A stretch of DNA of 64,000 nucleotides from Flavobacterium endophyticum (GCF_003634455.1 NZ_RBLC01000001.1:1499927-1563926), one strand, 5' to 3'; counted from the first letter of the stretch, positions 9,170-17,122 are shown. A program made the numbers and translations. The notes: generated by a model not told the origin, from the sequence alone.

Positions 9170-9225
9170 AACCATGAATTTTCTCATAATTTTTTTCATT
9201 CTATAAGTTGCCCAGAATCCCAAAA

Positions 9226-9254
9226 AACGCCTTGATTTCTCAAGGCGTTTTTTT
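9226..9254 (+). terminator. Terminator of the toxin-immunity operon
   Basis: AACGCCTTGA (9226-9235) and TCAAGGCGTT (9240-9249) pair perfectly around a 4-base loop and are followed by a T run. They separate the toxin unit from the second unit. Confidence 0.92.
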
Positions 9255-9370
9255 ATCAAAGAAAATCCAGACCTCAGTGTTTTTTTTCATAATCTTCTGA
9301 CAATCAATGAACAGTATTTTAAAATTCAATCATTTTTTATATTAATTTTAAGCTTGAAAAACACATTTAG

Positions 9371-9424
9371 TAGAAAATAATCTTGCAATTAACTTGTATG
9401 ATAGATTATTTTCTATTATATTTG
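9371..9424 (+). promoter_or_regulatory. Promoter with inverted-repeat operator, lysis-like operon
   Basis: TAGAAAATAATC (9371-9382) and GATTATTTTCTA (9404-9415) form a perfect 12-base inverted repeat with a 21-base spacer. The -7 box TATATTTG is at 9417-9424. The 10-base core, the spacer and the 3-base gap between core and -7 box are the same as at 2772-2823, and similarity continues into the first transcribed bases (TGTAAT). A TTG at 9394-9396 lies 20 bases before the -7 box. Confidence 0.75.
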
Positions 9425-9448
9425 TAACTGTAATCAATTGAAAATAAA

Positions 9449-9928
9449 ATGGATAAATACACAAAACAACGAATCGCCCTGCTTCATCCCATAGTGAGAG
9501 AAGAAGCAGCAAAAATTATCGAAGAATGCGACAGCGCGTTGAGCGGAAGAGCAAAAGTCAGAGTCACGCAAGGATTGCGGACGTTTGAAGAACAAGATGC
9601 CCTATATGCTCAAGGTAGAACAAACCCCGGCAAAAAAGTGACCAATGCAAAAGGCGGACAATCAATTCACAATTATGGTTTTGCAGTAGATATCTGCTTG
9701 ATTATTGATGGAAAAACAGCTTCTTGGGATACTGCAAAAGATTGGGACAACGATAAAATTGCTGATTGGTACGAATGCGTGAAAATTTTTGCAAAGCATG
9801 GCTGGGAATGGGGCGGCAATTGGAAAACATTCAAAGACATGCCTCATTTTGACAAAAGAAACCTCAATAGCTGGAAAAAATTATCAAAGCTTAAGAAAGA
9901 TAAAAACGGATATGTAATTCTAAATTAA
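9449..9928 (+). CDS. M15 family peptidase, endolysin-like (L-Ala-D-Glu or D-Ala-D-Ala type)
   Basis: Predicted zinc peptidase that cuts peptide bonds in peptidoglycan stem peptides. The 159 residues cover just the catalytic domain, as in phage endolysins and CwlK-type enzymes. Zinc ligands are His74 and Asp81 in SIHNYGFAVD and His133 in MPHFD. Glu120 in GWEWGGNW is the likely catalytic acid/base, and the substrate-side motif QGLRTFEEQ is at 41-49. It has no signal peptide, so it would need lysis, a holin-like partner or another exporter to reach the wall. It is the first gene of a four-gene unit (gaps of 5, 5 and 44 bases) under the repeat-bearing promoter. The operon position suggests release of the toxin or toxin-particle maturation. 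Confidence 0.88.
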   Translation: MDKYTKQRIALLHPIVREEAAKIIEECDSALSGRAKVRVTQGLRTFEEQDALYAQGRTNPGKKVTNAKGGQSIHNYGFAVDICLIIDGKTASWDTAKDWDNDKIADWYECVKIFAKHGWEWGGNWKTFKDMPHFDKRNLNSWKKLSKLKKDKNGYVILN

Positions 9929-9933
9929 CATCT

Positions 9934-10398
9934 ATGAAAACAATGAGAAACATCGTTGCGCTTTTCTTTTTAGTCTCTCTATCAGTTTCCTGTGAGTCGA
10001 CAAGGACGGCAATCTTTGATCAATATTCGTATCAGAAAACGACAGAACTAAAAGTAGAAGCCTCAAAATTAATGGACAAGGCAACATCGCCCTATCCAAA
10101 GCACCAACAAGAAGCAGAAACTTTTTTGTTGGATGTGGAAAAACTGATGGAATATGAAAAAAACAAGCCCGATAACGAAATTACTTTCGCTATGTGGAAA
10201 GTGCTGACCAACGAAGAAAAAAACCTCCTTTCAGGATTTTTCAAGCGCTGGAAAGAGAAAGAATCTTTGTCGCCTGTTTTTCTTCAAGAATCGAAAAAGC
10301 AAGTATTGGAAGCCTTGGACTTGCTCATCCAATATGAAATCAAAAAAGACAAAGTGTCAAAAGAAGGACTTTTAGGCCTCATCAACAGTAATAACTAG
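9934..10398 (+). CDS. Small lipoprotein downstream of the M15 peptidase
   Basis: A protein of 154 residues with a lipoprotein signal: MRNIVALFFL hydrophobic core and lipobox LSVSC, with Cys20 as the lipid-modified residue. The mature part is helical and Lys/Glu-rich, with no recognisable domain. It starts 5 bases after the peptidase stop. Lipoproteins next to endolysins serve as outer-membrane spanins or colicin-release proteins in other systems; that comparison is by position and signal type only. No other assignment is possible from sequence. Confidence 0.75.
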   Translation: MKTMRNIVALFFLVSLSVSCESTRTAIFDQYSYQKTTELKVEASKLMDKATSPYPKHQQEAETFLLDVEKLMEYEKNKPDNEITFAMWKVLTNEEKNLLSGFFKRWKEKESLSPVFLQESKKQVLEALDLLIQYEIKKDKVSKEGLLGLINSNN

Positions 10399-10403
10399 AA
10401 ATC

Positions 10404-10724
10404 ATGGATATCGACAAATTATTAAAAGAACTTAAGCAAGAACTTGTCAAACTCTTAGGCGACAAGTACAAAGAATTCAAGCCGGAAATCCAAAAAGACA
10501 TCAATGATTTTTTGGAAAAATCAAGAGAAAAATTAGAACGCTGGTCGATGTTACTCGCCACAGCATCGCTAACAGAAGAAGAATTTTCATGGTTGCTGAA
10601 AAGTCAGCAAGACTTAATCGCCCTTAAAACATTGCAAGGAGCAGGATTATCAAAAATCAGGATTAATAACATCAAAAACACGATATTGCAAACTGTTTTC
10701 AAAACAGTCATTATGAGCCTGTAG
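10404..10724 (+). CDS. Small helical protein of unknown function
   Basis: A protein of 106 residues, 5 bases after the lipoprotein gene. The first 45 residues are a charged amphipathic helix (KELKQELVKLLGDKYKEF), followed by a segment with paired Trp (ERWSMLLATAS and FSWLLKSQQD) and a weakly hydrophobic C-terminus (ILQTVFKTVIMSL). No signal peptide or convincing transmembrane helix is visible, so it is not an obvious holin. I do not recognise the family. Its place between the lipoprotein and phospholipase genes suggests an accessory role in that unit. Confidence 0.72.
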   Translation: MDIDKLLKELKQELVKLLGDKYKEFKPEIQKDINDFLEKSREKLERWSMLLATASLTEEEFSWLLKSQQDLIALKTLQGAGLSKIRINNIKNTILQTVFKTVIMSL

Positions 10725-10768
10725 GCTATAAAATACGACAAGACCCCAAATCTTAAATCATAAAAGCC

Positions 10769-11806
10769 ATGTCAAAAAAAATCAGAATCTTAAGCCTAGA
10801 CGGAGGCGGAATCCGAGGGATTATTACCTGCGTCATTTTAAAATATATTGAAGAACAGCTCCAAAAGCTGGATAATCCTAATGCAAAAATTGGCGATTAT
10901 TTCGACCTTATCGCCGGAACCAGCACGGGCGGAATCCTTGCGGTTATTCTTCTTTTTCCCGATAGCGACAAAAAAGCGAAATATTCCGTCGAAACTGCGC
11001 TGGATTTATATGCCAAGCATGGCGAAACTATTTTCAATGTCTCATTTTGGCAGCAGCTCATCAATCCGTTTGGGCTTTTCAATGAAAAAATTTCTCAAAG
11101 AGCTTTAGAAAGACAGCTTCAGGAAGTATTCGGAAAACTTGAAATCAAAGATTTCATAAAACCCTGCTTGATTACTTCCTATGACATCTTTCACCGAAAA
11201 GCAAAATTTTTTACCAGCCATGAAGCGAATTCCGATTTAGAAAATTTCTACGCCAAAGATGCCTGCAGGGCAACCTCAGCAGCGCCGACCTATTTTGAAC
11301 CTGCCAAAATAAAATCGCTTTACGGTCAAGAATTTACGCTTATCGATGGAGGCGTTTATGCCAACAATCCTGCTTTGTGCGCTTATGCAGAAGCTCGAAA
11401 AATTGAATTTTCAAAAGTATTGCAACATCCTGCAAAAAAAGATTATCCTAAAATAAGCGATATGGTTATCGTATCAATTGGCACGGGAGAAGTATTGAAG
11501 CCCTATAATTTTAGGCAGTTTGAAAATGCCGGAAAAGTAAAGTGGATTCAGCCACTGATTGACATATTACTTTCGGCAAACGTAGAAACCACCGACTATC
11601 ATCTCCGTAAAATGTATGAAACGCTCGGTGCCCGAAACAGGCAGAACTACCATCGCTTGATGCCTTCTTTAAAAAATGCATCGCCAGAGATGGATGATGT
11701 TTCTTCAAAAAACATCTATGAATTGATTCAAGCAGGTTTGGCCTACATCGATCAGCATCGTGAAGAATTGAATGAAATCGCAAAAAAACTAATAAAACAC
11801 AGCTAA
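10769..11806 (+). CDS. Patatin-like phospholipase
   Basis: Predicted acyl hydrolase of membrane phospholipids, 345 residues with the complete patatin fold signature: oxyanion loop DGGGIRG (11-17), nucleophile Ser52 in GTSTGG, and Asp193 in the DGG motif of LIDGGVYANNP, giving the Ser-Asp dyad. The ATSAAPTYFEP segment typical of the family precedes the DGG. There is no signal peptide or lipid anchor, so the enzyme is cytoplasmic unless released by lysis. It ends the M15-lipoprotein unit, and a strong terminator follows. With a wall hydrolase in the same unit, the simplest reading is membrane attack during lysis or an effector carried with the toxin. No cyclic-nucleotide synthase is nearby, so a CBASS effector is unlikely. 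Confidence 0.9.
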   Translation: MSKKIRILSLDGGGIRGIITCVILKYIEEQLQKLDNPNAKIGDYFDLIAGTSTGGILAVILLFPDSDKKAKYSVETALDLYAKHGETIFNVSFWQQLINPFGLFNEKISQRALERQLQEVFGKLEIKDFIKPCLITSYDIFHRKAKFFTSHEANSDLENFYAKDACRATSAAPTYFEPAKIKSLYGQEFTLIDGGVYANNPALCAYAEARKIEFSKVLQHPAKKDYPKISDMVIVSIGTGEVLKPYNFRQFENAGKVKWIQPLIDILLSANVETTDYHLRKMYETLGARNRQNYHRLMPSLKNASPEMDDVSSKNIYELIQAGLAYIDQHREELNEIAKKLIKHS

Positions 11807-11810
11807 CAAA

Positions 11811-11838
11811 AAAACCTCTGGAAATTTCCAGAGGTTTT
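11811..11838. terminator. Palindromic terminator at the end of the island
   Basis: AAAACCTCTGGAAA (11811-11824) and its exact complement TTTCCAGAGGTTTT (11825-11838) form a 28-base perfect palindrome. It can serve the patatin gene and the leftward gene that ends at 11867. Confidence 0.9.
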
Positions 11839-11866
11839 AATAGATAGTTGGTCGGTTAGGATTATA

Positions 11867-12133
11867 CTATTGTTGTTTTTTAGCTGTTGTAGCTGGTTGC
11901 GCTGGAGCTGCTGGTTGTGCAATTTCAGCAGTTTTGGTGGTAGTAGTTTCTACTTTTTTGGCTCCATTGGCTTCTTGTTTCACTTCCGTGGTTTTAGAAA
12001 CTTCTGTTTTCTTTTCAGCGGTTGCAGTAGTTGCTGCATTTTTTACGGCTTCTTTAGTCGTTTTCTTTGGCGTTTCTTGTGCAAATGCTACAACTCCGGT
12101 AAGCATGATCGCGCTTAAAATTAATTTTTTCAT
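11867..12133 (-). CDS. Small exported Ala/Thr/Lys-rich protein
   Basis: A protein of 88 residues if started at the ATG at 12133. That start is preferred because it gives a clean signal peptide (MKKLILSAIMLTGVVAFAQ, cleavage after AFA); an upstream in-frame ATG only adds a non-conserved tail. The mature part is low-complexity: repeated KKT, ATTATA and EVSKTTEV units, then QPAAPAQPATT. Such short secreted low-complexity proteins are common in flavobacteria, and no function can be inferred. It is transcribed alone. Confidence 0.7.
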   Translation of the reverse strand: MKKLILSAIMLTGVVAFAQETPKKTTKEAVKNAATTATAEKKTEVSKTTEVKQEANGAKKVETTTTKTAEIAQPAAPAQPATTAKKQQ

Positions 12134-12468
12134 AGTGAATTTTTTGTGTGATTTATAGTGGTTTGGTATATTTTCCAAGAATAAGGCAATTTCAATGCCA
12201 TTGACAAAAATTTATCAAATCGACATCTGTTCAAATTGTATAAAACTGACACAAAGTCCCCGTAAATAAAGCGTTTTTATAAAATTTATTAATTGGATTG
12301 ATATCAAGATTCCCATAATAATTTGTTTCAGAATCATTTTGAAATCTGTAGATTTTTGGGGATTGTGTAGAAATTTTATGTTAAATTTTTGGGGAAACAA
12401 TGCAATCTAGCGTTATTTTTATTTCAAACTGGCATAGTTTTTATGCAATGGATGGCATGGAGGAATGA
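12134..12468. other. Gene-free spacer
   Basis: AT-rich spacer between two divergent genes. It should hold the promoter of the small leftward exported-protein gene, but no good -7 box is visible on the minus strand. No repeat, RNA gene or open frame was supported here. Confidence 0.4.
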
Positions 12469-12502
12469 TTTGCACTCAAATCTTACAATCCAAATATATT
12501 TG
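12469..12502 (+). promoter_or_regulatory. Probable promoter of the 12530 gene
   Basis: The -7 box TATATTTG (12495-12502) lies 27 bases before the ATG. A TTTG at 12469-12472 could be the -33 box, though the 22-base spacer is longer than usual. Confidence 0.55.
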
Positions 12503-12529
12503 TAACTTTACCGCTTTATAAATTTTAAG

Positions 12530-12937
12530 ATGAAAGCATTAAAAATAGTAGCCTTCTTATTTTTCTTCGTTGCTGTAACGCAGCAAACTTTTGCACAGAA
12601 ATACAGATTCAAGACTTCCAGCTACAGCGTTATGGAAAAAAACGCAAAAGGCGGATGGGGAAAATGGTCTGATTTCAAAGACACTAGCCTTATCATCACT
12701 TTGGACGGCGATAAGAACCGAATTGTCGTAAACTCAGCACAGACCCAATTGTACAACATTGAAGTATATGGAGAAACGATAGAAAACGAAACAGACAAAA
12801 CGGTTACTTTTAATTGCATCGACAATAGCGGCGACCGCTGTGTCATCGAAATTATCACCAGAAAAAAACAAGGCAACCGTATCCAATTCTACATCAACTA
12901 TCCTGATTTAAAAATCGTATATAATATCTATCCGTAA
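12530..12937 (+). CDS. Exported protein of unknown function upstream of rnpA
   Basis: A protein of 135 residues with a clear signal peptide (hydrophobic ALKIVAFLFFFVAV, cleavage after TFA). The mature part of about 113 residues is beta-rich, with aromatic-rich strands (WGKWSDF, IQFYINYPDLKIVYNI) and two cysteines that could form a disulphide. I do not recognise a named domain. It ends 10 bases before rnpA on the same strand, so the two are probably co-transcribed from the promoter at 12469-12502. Confidence 0.8.
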   Translation: MKALKIVAFLFFFVAVTQQTFAQKYRFKTSSYSVMEKNAKGGWGKWSDFKDTSLIITLDGDKNRIVVNSAQTQLYNIEVYGETIENETDKTVTFNCIDNSGDRCVIEIITRKKQGNRIQFYINYPDLKIVYNIYP

Positions 12938-12947
12938 ATCCAGGAGA

Positions 12948-13328
12948 ATGACTACCTATCCCAAATCGGAAAAACTAAAAAGCAAGACTACGATTGACCT
13001 GATGTTTCGCGAAGGCAAGTCGGTGTCAAAATATCCGTTAAGGCTGGTATATACGAAAGCTGTTCTTGAAGAAGACCAAAAGCTGAAAATCGGGGTTTCT
13101 GTTTCTAAAAAATATTTCAAGAAAGCGGTCGACAGAAATTATTTCAAGCGTATACTGCGGGAAACTTACCGACTCAACAAAAAACTTTTGCTCGATTCTT
13201 TGGAAGAACCCTATGCATTTATGCTCTTATACCAGACAAAAGACAAGCTGTCTTATGAGGAAATAAATCAGAAAACCATACAGCTTTTTGAAAAATTCCA
13301 TCTTCAACTAAAACCAAAGGAAGAATAA
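12948..13328 (+). CDS. rnpA: Ribonuclease P protein component
   Basis: Protein subunit of RNase P, which helps the catalytic RNA cut the 5' leader from tRNA precursors. The 126 residues show the family layout: N-terminal KLKSKTTIDLMFREGK, the central KIGVSVSKKYFKKAVDRNYFKR in adjoining parts (the RNA-binding RNR-type motif) and the ILRETYR helix. The length is normal. No rpmH lies next to it, unlike the dnaA-rpmH-rnpA order of many other phyla; in this window it sits 35 kb from the candidate origin. Confidence 0.95.
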   Translation: MTTYPKSEKLKSKTTIDLMFREGKSVSKYPLRLVYTKAVLEEDQKLKIGVSVSKKYFKKAVDRNYFKRILRETYRLNKKLLLDSLEEPYAFMLLYQTKDKLSYEEINQKTIQLFEKFHLQLKPKEE

Positions 13329-13402
13329 CACTTCGTGCATATAAGTCTGCAACACACTAAAAATGAAAGATTTTTCGTTAACAGATTATAAAACAAACTT
13401 AT

Positions 13403-14215
13403 ATGAAAACCATCCTCCCAATTTTTATTCTGTTTTTCCTTTTTTCTTGTAAAAATGATGTTGATAACATGGAAGCTGTGTATGTCTCTGCGGCAGAAAT
13501 GAGCGAGCCTATGGCTGATAAAGTAAGCTATGCTCCCTCGGAATCATCTTCCCCAGAAATTGAGCAGAAAATCATAAAAACGGCCAAACTAACTTTTGAA
13601 ACTGATGATTTAGCGGAAACAACCGAACAAGTCCGAAAAGCTGTAAAAGAGAACAAAGCCAGTATTGAAAAAGATGTTGAAGGAAAAAACAACCATTCAA
13701 TTTACCGAAAAATTACAGTCCGGATTCCAAACCAGAATTTTGAAGCATTTATAACTGCCGTTGGAAAAGGCATTTCGTATTTTGATGAAAAAGAAATCTC
13801 CTCAGACGATGTTACCGCAGAATTTATTGATACAGAAGCAAGACTGAAGGCTAAAAAGACTTTAGAAGCGCGATATCTAGAACTGCTCAAAAAGGCAGGA
13901 AAGGTTTCGGAAATACTAGAAATAGAAAAAGAACTTTCAACAATAAGAGAAGAAATAGAATCGAAAGAAGGTCAGTTAAAATACATGCAAAGTCAAGTAG
14001 CGATGAGCTCTGTCTATCTTGAATTTTATAAGACCAAACCCGCAGAAAGTGGTGTGGCGCAATCCTATGGAAACAAAATGGGAAATGCCCTAGAAACTGG
14101 TTTTCTTAAAGTTTCAAGTTTATTTTTATGGATTTTAAATGTTTGGCCATTTATTCTTATTTTAGTGGTCTTGTTTTTCATCATCCGCAGAAGGTTCAAA
14201 AGAAAAAAAGCTTAA
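13403..14215 (+). CDS. DUF4349 family lipoprotein
   Basis: A membrane-anchored envelope protein of 270 residues. The N-terminus is a lipoprotein signal (ILPIFILFFLFSC, lipobox LFSC). Residues about 55-215 fit DUF4349: IIKTAKLTFETDDL, ITVRIPNQNFEAF, then a coiled coil (RLKAKKTLEARYLELL and EIEKELSTIREEIE) and the closing strand AMSSVYLEFY. A transmembrane helix (about 240-262, WPFILILVVLFFII) and a basic tail end the protein. Function is not known. The S41 protease gene begins 5 bases downstream, so they are likely co-expressed. Confidence 0.85.
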   Translation: MKTILPIFILFFLFSCKNDVDNMEAVYVSAAEMSEPMADKVSYAPSESSSPEIEQKIIKTAKLTFETDDLAETTEQVRKAVKENKASIEKDVEGKNNHSIYRKITVRIPNQNFEAFITAVGKGISYFDEKEISSDDVTAEFIDTEARLKAKKTLEARYLELLKKAGKVSEILEIEKELSTIREEIESKEGQLKYMQSQVAMSSVYLEFYKTKPAESGVAQSYGNKMGNALETGFLKVSSLFLWILNVWPFILILVVLFFIIRRRFKRKKA

Positions 14216-14219
14216 AATT

Positions 14220-15857
14220 ATGTATGCATTTTTAAAAAAGAGATATATCATTCCGGTAGTTGCGGGAGGTCTTTTATATGTTGGGGCGAGTTTCAGAAAT
14301 GATTTCTTTGAAATTGCAAAACAGATAGAAATATTCACGATGATGTTCAAGACCGTGAATATGAATTATGTAGACGAAACAAATCCGGGCGACCTGATGG
14401 ACAAGGCAATCAAAAACATGCTTTTGGAGCTCGATCCTTATACGGTTTATTTCAACGAACAAGATGTCGTAAAGTTCAAAATCAACAACACAGGCGAATA
14501 TACTGGCATAGGAGCCATGATCACTCGAAAAGATGGCAAGCTAATTATCAAGGAGCCGTATAAAAACTATCCTGCCGATAAAGCCGGTTTAAAAGCCGGA
14601 GACGAAATTATCCAGATTGGCGATGTCAATCTTGCCGATTTTAAAGACGATGCCTCGCAGTTGCTTAAAGGAAGCAAGAATGCCAAAATCGACATAAAAT
14701 ACATTCGCCAAGGAAAGACAAACAACACGACTTTAGTTTTGGAAGAAGTTGATCTGAAAGCTGTTCCGTTCTTTTCTAAAATAGACGATAAGACAGGCTA
14801 TATCGTTCTTTCTCAATTTAATGCGAAAGCATCCTTAGAAACAAAACAAGCTTTAGAAAAACTAAAAAACGAAGGTGCCGAAAAAATAATCCTTGACTTA
14901 AGAGGAAACCCTGGCGGACTATTAGGCGAAGCCGTAAATATCTGTAACCTTTTTGTGCCAAGCGGCGAAACGATCGTGACTACAAAATCGCATATCGAAA
15001 AGCACAACAACACTTATAGGACTTCAAAAGCTCCTATCGACACTGAAATTCCTTTGGTCATTTTAGTCGATGGGAGAAGCGCTTCTGCTTCAGAAATCGT
15101 GGCAGGTGCCTTACAGGATTTGGACAGAGCGGTTATTGTTGGCGCCAGAAGTTTTGGAAAAGGACTTGTGCAAAGACCAATCGACTTAACGTATGGAACT
15201 CAAGTAAAAGTAACAATTTCAAGATATTATACGCCTTCTGGAAGATGTATTCAGGCGTTGGATTATGCGCATAAAGATAAGGACGGAAAAGCCATCCGCA
15301 CCGATGAGAAGAACTACAATGCCTTCAAAACCAGAAAAGGAAGAACTGTGTATGACGGTGGCGGTATTCAACCTGACGTAGAACTTGCAGAAACAAAATT
15401 GAGCGCTATCACTGAAGCATTGGTCAAAAATGACGGTATCTTTAATTATGTGACCAAATACTATTATACAAAACCAGCTATAGGCGATAAAATCCCAACG
15501 GTTACAGATGCAGATTACGCTGATTTTAAAAAATTCCTAAAAGACCAGAAATTTGTGTTTGATACCGAAACGGAGCAATCTTTGAAAAAAACGCTTGAAT
15601 CGGCTAAAAAAGAAAAAATCGACGAAGACATCAAAGCAGAATTCCAGCAATTGCTTACCGCTTTGCAGAAAAGCGACGAGACGCAGCTGAACAAGCACCA
15701 AGCAGAAATTAAGGAACTTATTTTAGACGAAATCATTAGAAGATACCAGTACAAAGAAGGACTTTACCAATATTACACAAAAAATAATTCCGAAATTAAA
15801 AAGGCTACTGCCCTGCTGAATAATCCGGCAGAATACAACAAAATACTAGTAAAATAA
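14220..15857 (+). CDS. S41 family C-terminal processing peptidase
   Basis: Serine protease of the CtpA/Tsp family that trims or degrades periplasmic proteins by recognising their C-termini. The 545 residues include an N-terminal hydrophobic anchor (YIIPVVAGGLLYVGASF), an N-terminal helical region, a PDZ domain (about 85-170, with YTGIGAMI and AGLKAGDEIIQIGD), and the S41 core with LRGNPGGLL, the catalytic Ser in GRSASASE and the Lys in SFGKGLVQ. A C-terminal helical extension of about 130 residues follows. Its stop overlaps the next ATG (TAATG), linking it to the OmpA-like gene. The substrate is unknown. Confidence 0.93.
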   Translation: MYAFLKKRYIIPVVAGGLLYVGASFRNDFFEIAKQIEIFTMMFKTVNMNYVDETNPGDLMDKAIKNMLLELDPYTVYFNEQDVVKFKINNTGEYTGIGAMITRKDGKLIIKEPYKNYPADKAGLKAGDEIIQIGDVNLADFKDDASQLLKGSKNAKIDIKYIRQGKTNNTTLVLEEVDLKAVPFFSKIDDKTGYIVLSQFNAKASLETKQALEKLKNEGAEKIILDLRGNPGGLLGEAVNICNLFVPSGETIVTTKSHIEKHNNTYRTSKAPIDTEIPLVILVDGRSASASEIVAGALQDLDRAVIVGARSFGKGLVQRPIDLTYGTQVKVTISRYYTPSGRCIQALDYAHKDKDGKAIRTDEKNYNAFKTRKGRTVYDGGGIQPDVELAETKLSAITEALVKNDGIFNYVTKYYYTKPAIGDKIPTVTDADYADFKKFLKDQKFVFDTETEQSLKKTLESAKKEKIDEDIKAEFQQLLTALQKSDETQLNKHQAEIKELILDEIIRRYQYKEGLYQYYTKNNSEIKKATALLNNPAEYNKILVK

Positions 15858-16675
15858 TGCTTCGTTTTCTTAAAATTATCCCCCTGTTTATTTTTGGAAT
15901 TGTTGCGGCGCAAGAAGAAGTAGTGCATTCCGTTTATTTTGACACCAACAAATTCAACCTGACTGATAATCAGATTGAAGAAGTCACAAAATTTATACAG
16001 TCCACCGATTCCGTTCGGATTGAATCCATCAGTATTTACGGCTATTGCGACGATCGAGGCAAAGACGAATATAATTTCAAGCTTTCCAGCAACCGTGCCA
16101 ATGCCATCAAAGACAAACTGGTCGAAAACGGAATCAAAAGCAAAATCATCGTCACTATCGAAGGAAGAGGAAGGATTCTGATTGAAGACGATATCGACAA
16201 TATTTCAGAAGTTCGATCTAAAAATCGACGCGTCGATGTCGTGATGAATTTCAAGGAAATTCCGATTGAAAAACTAGAATTGCCAGGCGTTTACAGCGAA
16301 ATCCGCAAAAACCATGTGGTTGGCGATAGGATTTATTTAGAGAAATTGCTTTTCGAAAAAGGAAGCAGCAAACTCACGATGAAATCAAAAACCGAATTGG
16401 ACAGGATGGCTAGACAGCTTTTAAAATATAAAAATCTTGAGTTCGAAATCCAAGGACACGTCTGCTGTACGCCTCCCTACCACAAAGAAGCTATCGACAA
16501 GCATACTAAAAAACGTAAGCTTTCTGTAAACCGCGCCGAAGCCGTCTACAAATATTTGGCCTTTAAAAAAGTGCCAAAAACACGCATGACGTTTAAAGGT
16601 TACGGAAACACACAGCCCCTTGGAAAAGGACCTGATTTAGACCGTCGTGTTGAGTTGGTGATTACGAAGATTTAG
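15857..16675 (+). CDS. OmpA family protein with two OmpA-like domains
   Basis: An exported protein of 272 residues (signal MLRFLKIIPLFIFGIVAAQ). It holds two successive OmpA_C-like peptidoglycan-binding domains rather than a barrel plus one domain. The first (about 24-132) has VYFDTNKFNLT, the GYCDDRG turn and the NRRVDVVM end; the second (about 155-272) has LLFEKGSSKLT, EIQGHVCC, NRAEAVYKYL and DRRVELVITKI. The usual NxxLSxxRA motif is present as LSSNRANAI and LSVNRAEAV. It is coupled to the S41 protease by a one-base overlap. It converges with the acetyltransferase gene, overlapping it by 4 bases. It probably ties the envelope to the cell wall. Confidence 0.88.
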   Translation: MLRFLKIIPLFIFGIVAAQEEVVHSVYFDTNKFNLTDNQIEEVTKFIQSTDSVRIESISIYGYCDDRGKDEYNFKLSSNRANAIKDKLVENGIKSKIIVTIEGRGRILIEDDIDNISEVRSKNRRVDVVMNFKEIPIEKLELPGVYSEIRKNHVVGDRIYLEKLLFEKGSSKLTMKSKTELDRMARQLLKYKNLEFEIQGHVCCTPPYHKEAIDKHTKKRKLSVNRAEAVYKYLAFKKVPKTRMTFKGYGNTQPLGKGPDLDRRVELVITKI

Positions 16676-17118
16676 CCTTTTTTCATTTCGATATGAGGAA
16701 TTCCATCTTCAAGATATTCTTCGCTGGTTTGAGCAAAGCCATGGCTTTCATAGAATTTTTTGAGATACAGCTGAGCTGAAATCGTAATCTTGCTTTCTCC
16801 AAAATTACTTTTGACGGCCTCGATCGCTTCCCTGATCAAATCATGTCCCCATTTTTTATCACGATAGGTTTCTTTGACAATGACCCTGCCAATAGAGGAT
16901 TGTTCAAAATAATCGCCTGCTTTAAAGATTCTACAGTAGGCAACTGTTTCGCCTTTATATTCGCCGATTATGTGAATAGCCTTTCTGTCTTTTCCATCGA
17001 TGTCTTGATAGACGCAATTTTGCTCGACCACAAAGACCTCGCTTCGCAATTCCAACACATTGTATAGTTCGCCGAGAGAAAGCGCCTTAAAAGGCTTTAT
17101 TTTCCAAATCAGGGACAT
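16672..17118 (-). CDS. GNAT family N-acetyltransferase, ElaA type
   Basis: A predicted acetyl-CoA-dependent acyltransferase of 148 residues matching the ElaA subgroup: LYNVLELRSEVFVVEQNCVY at the N-terminus with the substrate-side DIDGKD, the central IGRVIVKETYRDKKWGHDL (a variant of the acetyl-CoA loop, with K-K-W-G in place of the usual R-G-x-G) and the C-terminal FYESHGFAQTSEEYLEDGIPH in adjoining parts. The start ATG has no competing upstream option in this frame. The substrate is unknown. It ends in a 4-base overlap with the convergent OmpA-like gene and begins 4 bases after the DUF4837 gene. Confidence 0.88.
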   Translation of the reverse strand: MSLIWKIKPFKALSLGELYNVLELRSEVFVVEQNCVYQDIDGKDRKAIHIIGEYKGETVAYCRIFKAGDYFEQSSIGRVIVKETYRDKKWGHDLIREAIEAVKSNFGESKITISAQLYLKKFYESHGFAQTSEEYLEDGIPHIEMKKG

Positions 17119-17122
17119 TTCT

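Noticed and set aside
10769..11806. Patatin gene as a CBASS or other anti-phage effector
   Set aside because: No nucleotide cyclase, sensor or regulator of that kind is adjacent; the gene is the last of a unit led by a wall peptidase.
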